Notes: generated by a model from the letters alone, not told the origin. 56,272 nucleotides of DNA from JAGLHV01 sp023143305 [NCBI: Clostridia bacterium] (GCA_030637025.1 DAOVVV010000016.1:1-56272); one strand, 5' to 3'; numbered from the stretch's first letter, positions 9,072 to 18,956 are shown. A program made the numbers and translations.

Positions 9072-9986
9072 TTATGCAATTCCTAAATTTTTCAGAAAAG
9101 TCACTGATTTTTTTACCTGGGTTCTGGAAGATTTAGAATGTGCTTCTACTACTTTGATTATATCTTTCGATAAATATTTTTTTATCATTTTAAAATCTAC
9201 TATTCCTACACCGGGGGCCTGATGGTCGGAAAGGCCTTTAACATCGTGTAAGTGCACTCCTAACATTTTATCAGCATATTTTTTCAAATACTCCTCATGC
9301 GCAGGAACAAATTCCAGATGTTGAAAAATTTGTGCATGTCCTGTATCATGCCAGTAATAAACATTATTTCCCCGGAAATGATGCAAAATTACACCGATTT
9401 CCTCAAAACTGGGAATTTCATTATAATAAAAACGATTTTCTATGCCCACCTTTATTTTTAATTTTGCGGCATATTTAGATATTTCCTCTAAACTGCGTAT
9501 TGCCGTGATTAAATAAGGCTTACATTTTCTCTTTCTTTCTTTAAAAAAAAGATCTTTATATATATCATAAATCTTTGTTTTTCCAAAGTCTCTTACATAT
9601 CTAAATAATTCCTGGCCTTTTACTTGAGTTTCTACTTCCCCGGCATGAATAACTACTCCCCGGGCACCAAATTCTTCGGCTAAGTCTATTGTTTTTTTTG
9701 TAAGCTCTACTGCCTGTTTTCTTTCTTCCTTATCTAATGAAGAAAGGCGATAAGCACTAAAAATTGAACGATGCGGGCCAAAATCTTTTAGTTTAGGACA
9801 AAAATTATGAACACTGCTGATTTTTATTTTTCTTCTTTTTACCTGTAATAAAATCTGTTTAAGCATCTCTTCATCTACTTCTACATTTAATTCCATTGCG
9901 GAAAATCCCATATCCAAAATATCTTCCACTAACTTTTTACCGTCTGTGTGTTTTTTAATATTAAATGCCGTAGACAAAGATAACAT
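9072..9986 (-). CDS. Sugar phosphate isomerase/epimerase-like TIM barrel
   Basis: A 304-residue xylose-isomerase-like TIM barrel (AP endonuclease 2 superfamily). Metal-ligand segments recognisable in order are GVVIHAGE, IKVGIENRFYY, VYYWHDTGHAQ, MLGVHLHDVKG and IKVVEAH. Substrate is unknown: the family includes sugar epimerases, inosose dehydratases and endonuclease IV. Upstream lies a TATAAT (10052-10057) without a good -35 box, so it may be the first gene of the yebC-ruv transcript. It ends 81 bases before yebC. Confidence 0.75.
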   Translation of the reverse strand: MLSLSTAFNIKKHTDGKKLVEDILDMGFSAMELNVEVDEEMLKQILLQVKRRKIKISSVHNFCPKLKDFGPHRSIFSAYRLSSLDKEERKQAVELTKKTIDLAEEFGARGVVIHAGEVETQVKGQELFRYVRDFGKTKIYDIYKDLFFKERKRKCKPYLITAIRSLEEISKYAAKLKIKVGIENRFYYNEIPSFEEIGVILHHFRGNNVYYWHDTGHAQIFQHLEFVPAHEEYLKKYADKMLGVHLHDVKGLSDHQAPGVGIVDFKMIKKYLSKDIIKVVEAHSKSSRTQVKKSVTFLKNLGIA

Positions 9987-10162
9987 TATTACTTAAGAAT
10001 CCTTAATAGATTTTATCTCAATAAAAAATGAAATATAAATTGCTTTTTTCTATTATACAAAAATTTATAAAATTTTTAAAGATAAAAAATGAATTGCGGA
10101 TAATTTTAATTGATGAACAATTTCAATAAAAGGCAGGAATTAATAAATCGGATTCTGAGGAT

Positions 10163-11629
10163 TTAAAATTTAATTTCACAGGAGTTGTTTTTTTTATATC
10201 CGGACAAAAAAGCTTTTACTATATCCGGGTCAAATTGAGAACCGGAACATCTTTCTATTTCTTTTACAGCCATTTCTTCGGACAATTTACCACGGTAAGG
10301 CCTTTCCGAAGTTAAAGCATCAAAGGTATCGGCAACAGCAATAATTCTGGCAAATAAAGGAATTTCCGGACCCTGTAATTTGTCCGGATATCCATTACCA
10401 TCATATCTTTCATGATGATGGCGAATACCGGGAATAACTGTTTTTAGCTGTTTAATAGGTATTAGTATTGTTGCCCCCATTATTGGATGCTGATGGATTT
10501 CAATCCAATCTTCACGTGTTAATCTTTCTTTTTTAGTAAGTATTTCTTTAGATACGCCAATCTTCCCAATATCATGCAGTAATCCTGCTAATTGTATGTT
10601 TCGCTTACTTGTTTCATTCAAACCCAATTCTTTCGCAATAATAATCGAAAACATGGTTACGCGTTCAGAGTGGCCGCTAGTATAAGAATCTTTGGCATCA
10701 ATAGCAGCAGCTAATGTCTTTACAATAGAAATAAATAATTCGTCTAAATCTTCATATAAATTTACATTTTCTACGGCAATTGCTGTCGGTGCAACAAAAA
10801 CAGATAACATAGTGAGATCTCTTTGGGTAAACTTATTTACTATTCCCTGTCTACATAAATTAACTACTCCAAGTAATTTACCCTTCGTTAGCAACGGCGC
10901 ACTGATTCCTGAGCTTACCTCAGCAAATTGTTCCAGGTGTTTAAAACGGGTATCATCTTCTAATTTCCCGGTAATTAAAATCGGCTGAATTTCCTTGGCA
11001 ACATAACCGGCTATTCTCTCTCCTAATTTTGTTTTTTTTCCAATAATCCTCTTAGGCACCACTCCTGTCACCGATTTTACTACTAATTGACCGATTTTTT
11101 CATCGAATAGCATTATTGAGCCGCCTTCGGCTTTTAGCGTATCAGCAGCTAATTTTAAAATCGAATCAAGTAATTTATTTAACCCCATAAGTGAACTTAC
11201 AGCCTTGCACATTTCATATAAGTTTACCATTTCTTTTAATTTAACTACTTCCGATTCAAGATTTTGTTTTTGTAAACAATTTTTAATAGTGATTTCCATT
11301 TTATGAAGATTAATTGGTTTGGTAATATAACTAAAAGCTCCCATTTTCATCGCTTTCACTGCTGTTTCCACACTACCAAAAGCAGTCATTAATATAACTT
11401 CACATTTAGCAAAATGTTCTTTTATGTGCTTTAACAATTCAATTCCACCAATTTCATCCATTACCAGATCGGTAAGAACAACATTATAAAAACTTTTTTG
11501 TATTTTCTTTAGAGCTTCTTCCCCATTTTCTGCTGTTTCAACCTGATAACCATCAGCTTTAAGGCATTCGGCGCAACCGTTTCTAATATTTCTATCATCA
11601 TCAACAACTAAAATTCTTTCGTTTCCCAT
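10163..11629 (-). CDS. Response regulator with REC, GAF and HD-GYP domains
   Basis: A 488-residue signalling protein. The receiver domain (1-120) has the acidic pocket D10-D12, phospho-acceptor D54 in VLTDLVMDE and K104. A GAF domain follows at about 140-290. The HD-GYP domain (300-480) has HDIGK with H352 and D353 and the signature HHERYDGNGYP at 405-415, so it is predicted to be an active cyclic-di-GMP phosphodiesterase. A sensor kinase is encoded about 200 bases upstream and is the likely phosphate donor. With the CHASE2-GGDEF cyclase at 32227 it shows that cyclic-di-GMP is made and degraded. What the GAF domain senses is unknown. Confidence 0.93.
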   Translation of the reverse strand: MGNERILVVDDDRNIRNGCAECLKADGYQVETAENGEEALKKIQKSFYNVVLTDLVMDEIGGIELLKHIKEHFAKCEVILMTAFGSVETAVKAMKMGAFSYITKPINLHKMEITIKNCLQKQNLESEVVKLKEMVNLYEMCKAVSSLMGLNKLLDSILKLAADTLKAEGGSIMLFDEKIGQLVVKSVTGVVPKRIIGKKTKLGERIAGYVAKEIQPILITGKLEDDTRFKHLEQFAEVSSGISAPLLTKGKLLGVVNLCRQGIVNKFTQRDLTMLSVFVAPTAIAVENVNLYEDLDELFISIVKTLAAAIDAKDSYTSGHSERVTMFSIIIAKELGLNETSKRNIQLAGLLHDIGKIGVSKEILTKKERLTREDWIEIHQHPIMGATILIPIKQLKTVIPGIRHHHERYDGNGYPDKLQGPEIPLFARIIAVADTFDALTSERPYRGKLSEEMAVKEIERCSGSQFDPDIVKAFLSGYKKNNSCEIKF

Positions 11630-11728
11630 AATTTCCCCTTTTAATTAATTTTTTATTAAATCGATCGTAACTGCAAATTCTCATTTAAAAATAATTATAT
11701 AATATAAACTACCCCTCACCTAATTAAA

Positions 11729-11829
11729 TCCGGAACCCTTCGACTCCCTTCAACGGAGTTTAGATCAATTCGAATACAAAGTTTTTGTCAGCAAGCAAAA
11801 AAAAATCTAAGACTCATAGAATTAAAATA
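11729..11829. repeat. Dispersed CCCTTCGACTCCC repeat, copy A
   Basis: Intergenic repeat between the sensor kinase and response regulator genes. It contains ACCCTTCGACTCCCTTCAAC with a small hairpin (ACTCC...GGAGT), then AAAGTTTTTGTCAGC, then TCTAAGACTCATAGAATTAA. The same blocks recur at 30713-30906, and the first block at 35386-35430. Confidence 0.7.
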
Positions 11830-11830
11830 C

Positions 11831-13249
11831 TTATTTTTTATTGGGCAATGTAAAATAAAAAATGCTTCCTTTTCCTAATGCACTTTCCACCCAGATATTA
11901 CCTTCGTGAAGTTTAATTATGGATTTAACAATTGTCAATCCTAAACCGGTTCCTTTAGAACCCCCTATCTTACTCTTTACACCTTTAACCTGTTCAAACT
12001 TATTAAATATTTTTTCTAAATCATCAGGAGGAATACCCATTCCGGTATCACTTACACTAAACTGTAGATATCCCCGGGTATTTTTAATTTCAACGGTTAT
12101 TATTCCATTTTCCGGAGTAAATTTAATTGCATTACTTAATAAGTTGTTAAACACTTGTCTTATTTTATCTGAATCGACCATTATCATCGGTAAGTTTTCC
12201 GTAATTTTACTAATAATTTGTATGCTTTTTTTATCGGATTGAACTACATACAATTGTATTGTTTCTCTGAGTATTGCTTTTATATCCACCAGTTGTTTAA
12301 TGATTTCCATCTTGCCTCTTTCCATTTTAGCAACATCTAAAAGGTCATTAATAAAATTATTTAATCGCTTAGAACTATCTTTCATTATAGTTAAAAAATC
12401 AATTTGTTTTTTGGTAAGTTCTCCTGTTGCACCTTTAAAAAAAAGGTCAATATACATCATTATGGACGTTAATGGTGAACGCAATTCATGGGACACACTG
12501 GAGACAAAATCCTGTTTCATATGGTCTAATTCTTTCAATTGGCAAGCCATAAGGTTAAATTCTTCGGCTAAAGATCCTAGTTCATCTTTATTATTAACCT
12601 CAATAATCGTATTCAATTTTCCCCTGCCAATCATTTTTGCGCCGTAAACTAACTTTTTAATTGGTCCAATCAAAGTTTGAGCCAGAATTAATGCACTAAA
12701 TATACCTATTATTAAAACAACAAAGGCAATAACAAAAATTCTTTGACCCGTTTGAGTAACCGTTTCTTCCATCATTTTATTTAATTCCCGTTGAGAAAAG
12801 CCAATGCGGGCAACACCTAATTTCTTATTTTCCATAAATACAGGTAAAGCGTAATCGGATATCCTCTCCCCCTTTTTGTTTTGGTAAGATTGAATTAACA
12901 ATTTTTTTATTTTAGTTGCTCTCAATCCTATAGGAGTTTTATCTTTTTCTTCTAAGCGTTGAATATTTGTATGTGCCAGAATTTTACCTTGCGAATTGGT
13001 AAATAACACATAAACTATATTTTTATTACGCATAAGAAAGTTAATATAATTAATCAAAAGAATTTGGTCCTTAGTAATTGAATATTCTTTACTTACCTGA
13101 ACTAATCCATCAACAAGATTTATCTGATTTTCTTTTATCTGATTAATTAGATGCCGCCGTTCAGCAAGAAACAAACAAATACTTACCCCTAAAAGAATAA
13201 ATACTACCAATAAGGTAGCAGCTAAAGTGAATTTTATTTTTAATTTCAA
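11831..13249 (-). CDS. Membrane sensor histidine kinase (HAMP, HisKA, HATPase)
   Basis: Inner-membrane kinase of 472 residues. Membrane helices at about 7-28 and 170-192 enclose an extracytoplasmic sensor domain of about 140 residues. A HAMP domain follows (193-245), then the HisKA box VSSVSHELRSPLTSI with phospho-acceptor H254, and the ATPase boxes NNLLSNAIKF, DTGMGIPPDDLEKIFNKFEQ and GTGLGLTIVKS. The gene starts five bases after the PorV/TPR gene ends, so the kinase is probably co-transcribed with the surface-protein pair upstream and signals to the response regulator downstream. The sensed stimulus cannot be read from sequence. Confidence 0.93.
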   Translation of the reverse strand: MKLKIKFTLAATLLVVFILLGVSICLFLAERRHLINQIKENQINLVDGLVQVSKEYSITKDQILLINYINFLMRNKNIVYVLFTNSQGKILAHTNIQRLEEKDKTPIGLRATKIKKLLIQSYQNKKGERISDYALPVFMENKKLGVARIGFSQRELNKMMEETVTQTGQRIFVIAFVVLIIGIFSALILAQTLIGPIKKLVYGAKMIGRGKLNTIIEVNNKDELGSLAEEFNLMACQLKELDHMKQDFVSSVSHELRSPLTSIMMYIDLFFKGATGELTKKQIDFLTIMKDSSKRLNNFINDLLDVAKMERGKMEIIKQLVDIKAILRETIQLYVVQSDKKSIQIISKITENLPMIMVDSDKIRQVFNNLLSNAIKFTPENGIITVEIKNTRGYLQFSVSDTGMGIPPDDLEKIFNKFEQVKGVKSKIGGSKGTGLGLTIVKSIIKLHEGNIWVESALGKGSIFYFTLPNKK

Positions 13250-13254
13250 CCGGA

Positions 13255-15354
13255 TTACTCCTTATGATTTTGATCTATTTCTGCTTGTGCTCTTTTTAAG
13301 TTCTTCCTGGCCAGCTCTAAATCAGAATTAAGTTCCAATGCTTTTTTCCATGCCTTAATCGCCTGTTTCAATTTACCGTTACTGTATTCTACTAACCCCT
13401 GCTTATTATATTTATTAGCTTGATCATTATGAATCTTTGTTAATTTTTCCTGAATTTCTTTTAGAGAGGATATCGCCAATTTGTTTTTTGGATCCAACTT
13501 AACGACCTTTTTAAATTTTTTGATTGCTTCCGACAACCTTTTTTCTTTATAAAGCTTTGTTGCTTCTTTATAATAAACAATAGCAAACTGTTTATTAATT
13601 TTGGCTATATAAGCATTTGCTTGTGGATATTGGGAATTAAAAGTTAATATTTCCTTGAATTCTTTAAGTGCTTTCCCCCATTCTTCTTTTTGATATAGCT
13701 GTAATCCTTTTTTATAACACCTATCAACAATACCGTCTTTACTTTGCTTTACATATAATGCTATCTTTTTATAATCAGGATTTGTCAATAATATTTTTTT
13801 AAATTGATAAAGTGCTTCTTCAAAATGTTTCCCTTTGTAAAGGTATATTCCCTTTTCATAAACTCGCTTTATTCTTTGTTCTTTTTTAACCTCTTTGATT
13901 TTTTGTCGTTTTTGTTTAATAAAAGTAATGTACTCCTTAGCCTGCGTATAATAGGGATCAAGGGTTAAAACCTTATTTAATTCCTTTTTGGCATCAATGT
14001 AATTTCCGTTACTATAATATTCAACCCCTTTATCAAAAAAAGATTTTATAACTTCATTGAATCTCTTTTCCATTTTAGCCATATACTCTTTAGTCTCCCG
14101 ATGTTCAGGGAAAAGTTCAAGGATATTCTCGAATTCTGCCCGGGCACGAATCATTTCTCCGTCCTGATAATACTTCTTTCCTTTTTTTAAACATTCTTTA
14201 ATGTTTTTTAAAGTAACTACTTCTTCTACTTTCACCCGTGTACGGGCAAGCAACTCCAATGCTCTCTCATGTCCCGGGGCAACAGCTAAAATATTTTTAA
14301 ATTCTTTGTGTGCCTTGAGTAAATCCCCTCTTAAAAAGTATTTTTTTCCTATCAAAAAAGATTCTTCAATACTTTTTTCAATTTGAGTGTTTTCGTAATT
14401 CCGGCCAAAACGAAAAGAAATGCTGATTTTGTGTCCATCATCAAAATCATCCTTGGCCAAAAAGGCATAATCTAAATTCAACCCTTTAACCCTAAATCCT
14501 AATCCCAATCTTAAACCATTAGTCAAATCATCCTGTGATTTATACCCTATGCGTAGAGCTATTGAATTATGCACCCAAAATTCCCCTCCCAGATTAAGAA
14601 AAAAATCGTTATCCCGGGGAAAATTAAAATCCAGAGCCGCAATCAAATCGTTACCAAACAATTTATGTTTCCACGCTCCTCCGAATTTAATATTTAAAGG
14701 AAGGGCATCTCCTTCATCGATAAATTTCACCTCCGGTCCGATATTCTGTATATTAAGGCCCAAAACTAAAGATTTTAAAGGAGCCGGATATAACCACCCA
14801 ATATCCAAAGCATAAGCAGTTATTATATCATCATCGAGTTTTTCCTGGAAAACCTTAAAATTAATACCTCCGTCAAGGTTGCCTATTAACCGCCGTCCAT
14901 AAGCCAGACTAAAAGCAAAATCGTAAAAATTTAATTTTTCCGTCTTTACCCCGCCGGGATCGTAACCTTCAATATTTCCCACATTTAAAAAAGAAACGCT
15001 TACTCCCAAACCGCCTTTAAGTGCTTTTACCGGTTGAGCATAGGCAAGGAACTCATATCTTATCTCTTCTCCTTGCTCATCATGCATTAAAGTTATTTCA
15101 CTATAATCAATTCCGGAAAGGCCTGCTGAATTCCAATAAATAAGATTAACATCATCAGCAACGGCTACAAACGCTCCCCCTAAACCAACCGGCCTTGCCC
15201 CTACTTCCATTTTCAAAAAATTCGCTCCCGTAGTTCCCGGGGAAGAGGCAAAAACAGTATAAGGGATAAAACAAAATATACCCAAAAAAATCAAAAACCA
15301 ACCTACATTTTTTTGGTCAAATATTATTTTTTTAACCCTGCTTATTGTTTTCAC
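13255..15354 (-). CDS. PorV/PQ-type outer-membrane barrel with C-terminal TPR array
   Basis: A 699-residue protein with a signal peptide ending near residue 36 (IPYTVFAS). The next 290 residues match the PorV/PQ (UPF0164) barrel, with the hallmark GARPVGLGGAFVAVADDV followed by NLIYWNSAGLSG. From about residue 330 onward there are six or more TPR-like units, each with a pattern such as YYSNGNYIDAKKELNKVL and a proline-ending helix. In type IX secretion PorV is the shuttle that binds C-terminal domains of cargo. The upstream gene encodes a protein with such a domain, so a cargo-barrel pairing is plausible. The fusion to a TPR array is unlike Bacteroidota PorV. Function beyond the fold is inferred. 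Confidence 0.85.
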   Translation of the reverse strand: MKTISRVKKIIFDQKNVGWFLIFLGIFCFIPYTVFASSPGTTGANFLKMEVGARPVGLGGAFVAVADDVNLIYWNSAGLSGIDYSEITLMHDEQGEEIRYEFLAYAQPVKALKGGLGVSVSFLNVGNIEGYDPGGVKTEKLNFYDFAFSLAYGRRLIGNLDGGINFKVFQEKLDDDIITAYALDIGWLYPAPLKSLVLGLNIQNIGPEVKFIDEGDALPLNIKFGGAWKHKLFGNDLIAALDFNFPRDNDFFLNLGGEFWVHNSIALRIGYKSQDDLTNGLRLGLGFRVKGLNLDYAFLAKDDFDDGHKISISFRFGRNYENTQIEKSIEESFLIGKKYFLRGDLLKAHKEFKNILAVAPGHERALELLARTRVKVEEVVTLKNIKECLKKGKKYYQDGEMIRARAEFENILELFPEHRETKEYMAKMEKRFNEVIKSFFDKGVEYYSNGNYIDAKKELNKVLTLDPYYTQAKEYITFIKQKRQKIKEVKKEQRIKRVYEKGIYLYKGKHFEEALYQFKKILLTNPDYKKIALYVKQSKDGIVDRCYKKGLQLYQKEEWGKALKEFKEILTFNSQYPQANAYIAKINKQFAIVYYKEATKLYKEKRLSEAIKKFKKVVKLDPKNKLAISSLKEIQEKLTKIHNDQANKYNKQGLVEYSNGKLKQAIKAWKKALELNSDLELARKNLKRAQAEIDQNHKE

Positions 15355-15389
15355 TTTTTAACTCCTCAAAAAATTAACGGCCGGCACTC

Positions 15390-18300
15390 TTATTTTATAA
15401 TCATCAATTTTCCTTTTTTACTCTCTTTTTCGTTTTTAATTAAATAAAGATACACTCCGCTTGCCAATTTTTCACCGTGATCATTGGTAACATCCCAGTA
15501 CAAAATAGTGTCTCCGTTTGTATGTTCTATCTTCCTTACTAAATTTCCGTTGAGGGTAAAAATTTTTATTGTAGCCATAGGAGATAAATTAACAAAAGTG
15601 ATTTCTGTATCGCCCCGGCTCGGTTTAAAGGGTACGGGAAAAGCATAAGCATAAGATAAATCACTGTATGATGATCCGGCAAGGGCAAAAACAGAAGTAT
15701 GAATACTGGAAGCAGAAACTGTATTTGATTGTAAATCAACTACTGAATTAGCCAATCTTACCCAGAGGTTAGTTTTTTCGTCTAATCGATACATTTGTAA
15801 AGTTTCTTCCCGAACCGGAGGCATAGTGCCATCCACTATTCCATCTACAGGAGCAACATCACTGTAGGATAATGTTACTGCTATCGGTAAGTTAAAGTTA
15901 TCTTTTAAAATCCCACCGGTATTATTAAAAGTATTTATTTCGATTATAGTATCCTCCAGGACAAAACTAAACGGGTCTTTGTCTGTCTTAAGCTTATCGT
16001 TAGCTTGAAAAATATTATTCAATCCCACATATTGAGAATCGGAATTAATTACAAAGAAAAAGTCCTCAGACAAGCCGGAAGGCAAAACAAATAATCTGAT
16101 TTCCTCACTCCAACTTACTACCGTATTATTTTTGGTGTGGTCAATTATAGTACTAAAAGTAAAGTGGTCTTCCGCTAAAGGATTGCCAATCGTATCAGTA
16201 GCTTCGGAGGTAATGGTAACCTGATAAGTAAAATTTTTATTCAGGACAGAATCTGGAATAAAAACCAATTTAAAATCATCCGTATCATAAGAAACCACCC
16301 CGGAAAGCGGTTCATCAATCTCTCGCCCATCCTTATCCCTGACCCCTTTAATACTGATGGCTCCTTTAGTCTTTTCTTCATTCATCCTTTCATTAAAACT
16401 TATCTGAATGACAATATCAGTCTTTACCCCGTTCTCTTTATCCTGCGGTAAACGTGATAAAACATAAGGATACGCAGTATCTATACCTTCAAACGTTCCA
16501 CTAATAGTGCTGGTATCAATACAAACATTTCCTAATAAACCATCGGTAATAGCAGTAATATTACCGGACACAGTAATAGTATCTCCTATACAAACAGTAG
16601 CACTGCTTGCCTGTGCACCAAAAGAAATAGTTAATTCATCTCCATCGGCATTCCAATTACCCGAAGCATCTCTCCATGAATGAGAATCATTTAAAACAAA
16701 AACACTATCAATATTTACCTGGTCAATGGTCGGACGATTGGTTCCCTCACTAAAACAAATAATTACCGTATCATCACTATCCACACCGGGCACCAGGATT
16801 ACTCCATCACTAGCTACAGCACTTAAAACTGCCGGGGGACTTTTATCGGAACATACGATATTTGATGAGCTGTCTAAAGGATTGCCGTTAAGGTCGGTTA
16901 AAGAACCTTTGATATAAGTCAAATAAGGGGTTGCATCCGTTTCTAATACATTATCTTCAAAGGTAATGTAAATATGATCATGAGGCGGTCCACCGGCAAG
17001 ATAAGTCTCACCAGTGACAACAGTTACATCAAAATCAGTCGCCACTACCGTCATAGTATCTATTTCTTCACTAAAAATAATATGAATAGCATCAATGTAA
17101 CCATTGCAATTTAAATCCTGTGTTTCCCGGGAAGATATATAAGGAGGAGAAGTATCATTCCCAAAATCTCCTCCCAAAACTATATCATTATCGCAATAAT
17201 TACCGTTGCCATCCCCAATAGTAATTCCATCAGGGGTAATAGTATCTCCAGCGGCAATGGTTGGAGCACCCCCCCCGGCAGAAAGGGTGACTAATAAAAC
17301 CGATGAGTTAATCCAGCTACTTGAATCTATACATCCATTTCCATCTTTCCATGTATGACCACCACTCAAAGCAAGCACAGTATCAATATTAGCGGCATTT
17401 ATCAGGGGAGCATTTGTATTTTCAGAAAAAATAAACTGTACAGTATCTCCTGCCTGAACTCCTACTCCACCACCGGAATCATCACTAGCCTGGGCGGAAA
17501 CAATACGGGGTCCAACCTTATCCTGTTCAATAACATCATTTTCCCCGACATTAGCCAAAAACTCGCCAAAAAAGCTTTCTAATGTACCGGGAGGACGGGA
17601 ATAGGTTAACTGTGGTTTATTTGCCGTATCGGCAGAACCACTCTCATCAAAACTAATAAAAATATCCGCATCATTTGGCGTATCCGGATTATTGGGTAAA
17701 CCGGTACTGCTAAAAGCTTCATTACTATATCCAACGATATCAAATCCATTAGCCTGCGAATCTAAAGAAGAATCCTTAACCGGGGCGGAAAAAAAGATAT
17801 GGTAAGCATCAATCTGGCCATCTTCATCATCGTCTATAGTTTGGGCATCAATAATTAAAAATCTCGCACTGTAAACAACTTTAACTTCCACATAATCTAT
17901 ATAAAGATTAGAATATGCCCAATCACCGTTTCTAAAAAGTATCTCCATATTATTAAGCTCAGCCGGGGTAGTAATCAAATGGGATACATCGTACTCCAAG
18001 CCATCATCCCAATCATACCACCAGCCCCCTACAAGTGTATAACTGGTTATATTGACATCTTCGCCCTGTTCATTTCCCCTAATATCATCAGACCATTTAC
18101 TATAATCTCTATTATTACTACAATCTACATAAAATGTGCTCAGCTCGCTAGGCGGTCCATAGCCACATCTGAAGCGAATTATAACCGAATCAATACCATA
18201 ACCAGGCTTATCAAACTTATCAAAATAAATGCCTATCCATTTGTTAGCAGTAATAATTCTCCCTTGGTCAACAGGAACATCCGTACCCCCATCTAACAGA

Positions 18301-18467
18301 TTAAGATACTTATTCCAATCAAGTTCGGATAAAGTTCTATTTTGTCGAGCAGCAAATCCATCAACAACCTTTAAAGTAATTTCTTCCGCAACGGTTAACG
18401 AAGAAAAAATAATGAAAAAAGTTAATATCAAAAAAACCAATAGATTAATTTTAAATATTTTTTTCAT
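15390..18467 (-). CDS. Large secreted surface protein with Ig-like repeats and FlgD/T9SS-like C-terminal domain
   Basis: A 1025-residue secreted protein with a signal peptide ending near LTVAEE. The middle has repeated Ig-like modules that start with phrases such as DTVQFIFSENTNAPLI and DTVIICFSEGTNRPTI, two related copies each followed by a TW or SW(K/R)D motif. A Big_5-type Ig domain follows (VIQISFNERMNEEKTKGAI to FTFST). The last 90 residues are a FlgD-like or type-IX-sorting-like domain: FPVPFKPSRGDTEITF, IKIFTLNGNLVRKI, and LASGVYLYLIKN. It is the first gene of the set with the PorV/TPR protein and sensor kinase, behind a good promoter. No enzymatic domain is visible; a structural or adhesive role is inferred. 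Confidence 0.85.
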   Translation of the reverse strand: MKKIFKINLLVFLILTFFIIFSSLTVAEEITLKVVDGFAARQNRTLSELDWNKYLNLLDGGTDVPVDQGRIITANKWIGIYFDKFDKPGYGIDSVIIRFRCGYGPPSELSTFYVDCSNNRDYSKWSDDIRGNEQGEDVNITSYTLVGGWWYDWDDGLEYDVSHLITTPAELNNMEILFRNGDWAYSNLYIDYVEVKVVYSARFLIIDAQTIDDDEDGQIDAYHIFFSAPVKDSSLDSQANGFDIVGYSNEAFSSTGLPNNPDTPNDADIFISFDESGSADTANKPQLTYSRPPGTLESFFGEFLANVGENDVIEQDKVGPRIVSAQASDDSGGGVGVQAGDTVQFIFSENTNAPLINAANIDTVLALSGGHTWKDGNGCIDSSSWINSSVLLVTLSAGGGAPTIAAGDTITPDGITIGDGNGNYCDNDIVLGGDFGNDTSPPYISSRETQDLNCNGYIDAIHIIFSEEIDTMTVVATDFDVTVVTGETYLAGGPPHDHIYITFEDNVLETDATPYLTYIKGSLTDLNGNPLDSSSNIVCSDKSPPAVLSAVASDGVILVPGVDSDDTVIICFSEGTNRPTIDQVNIDSVFVLNDSHSWRDASGNWNADGDELTISFGAQASSATVCIGDTITVSGNITAITDGLLGNVCIDTSTISGTFEGIDTAYPYVLSRLPQDKENGVKTDIVIQISFNERMNEEKTKGAISIKGVRDKDGREIDEPLSGVVSYDTDDFKLVFIPDSVLNKNFTYQVTITSEATDTIGNPLAEDHFTFSTIIDHTKNNTVVSWSEEIRLFVLPSGLSEDFFFVINSDSQYVGLNNIFQANDKLKTDKDPFSFVLEDTIIEINTFNNTGGILKDNFNLPIAVTLSYSDVAPVDGIVDGTMPPVREETLQMYRLDEKTNLWVRLANSVVDLQSNTVSASSIHTSVFALAGSSYSDLSYAYAFPVPFKPSRGDTEITFVNLSPMATIKIFTLNGNLVRKIEHTNGDTILYWDVTNDHGEKLASGVYLYLIKNEKESKKGKLMIIK

Positions 18468-18550
18468 TTTACGAGTAATCCTTTTATTATTAAAGAGTTA
18501 CTATTTAAATTTTTTATTCCTCACTTCTTTAAAACAATATACCCAATATA

Positions 18551-18579
18551 AAGATAACACGCAAAAAGTAAATCGTCAA
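18551..18579 (-). promoter_or_regulatory. Sigma-70 promoter for the surface protein/PorV/kinase genes
   Basis: Minus strand TTGACG (18574-18579), 17-base spacer, TATCTT (18551-18556), about 85 bases upstream of the ATG at 18467. One and two mismatches to consensus with ideal spacing. Confidence 0.6.
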
Positions 18580-18792
18580 CATGAATTTAAAAAAAACAAC
18601 ACATCACTATTTAAAAATATAATAGCCCAAACTTTCAATATATACAAAAGTAGAAATAAAAAAGGGGAAAGCAACAAGATTTGTCTTTTTATCTTTTTAG
18701 TTTATACATATCAACTAACTATTGAGCATCAGTCACTCCCTATTTGCAATCTTTTATCCAAATCAACAAATTTAAATTCCGCCTTACAGACT

Positions 18793-18824
18793 GGCTGACC
18801 CGCCTTAAAAATTGGCGGACAGGC
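18793..18824. repeat. GGCGG inverted repeat
   Basis: GGCTGACCCGCC and GGCGGACAGGC flank a 9-base AT loop, forming an imperfect GC-rich hairpin in otherwise AT-rich DNA, about 130 bases after the EF-G-like stop. It could stop transcription, but no T-run follows it directly on the minus strand. A dispersed palindrome is equally likely. Confidence 0.5.
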
Positions 18825-18828
18825 AATT

Positions 18829-18956
18829 AAACTGTCTTTTAACTTTGTGCCTGTTGTTTTCTTTTAACCGTCTTTTTCTTTTGTCCTTTAACCAATGTAA
18901 CTAATAAAACCAATCTAAACCAACTAACTGTTTTTTAACCGTTTTTTAACTGTCTT
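18829..18956. repeat. Degenerate direct repeats of GTTAAAAGAC type
   Basis: Immediately after the EF-G-like stop the minus strand reads as a run of variants of one unit: AAAAGACAGTTAAAAAACGG, AAAAAACAGTTAG, AAAAAGACGGTTAAAAG, AAAGTTAAAAGACAGTT. Unit spacing is irregular. The string is low in complexity and non-coding. Confidence 0.55.

Larger units (their letters stand above)
18580..18956. other. Intergenic stretch with no supported gene
   Basis: About 380 bases between the EF-G-like gene and the surface-protein promoter. I find no convincing coding frame. The left part is AT-rich and featureless; the right part holds an inverted repeat and degenerate direct repeats listed separately. Confidence 0.7.

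Noticed and set aside
18229-18798. A 189-codon plus-strand frame
   Set aside because: It overlaps the start of the well-supported surface protein gene and then runs through AT-rich spacer; no ribosome site or domain.
18793-18824. GC-rich hairpin as a firm terminator of the EF-G-like gene
   Set aside because: It lies about 130 bases after the stop and has no T-run directly after the stem, so it is listed only as a repeat.
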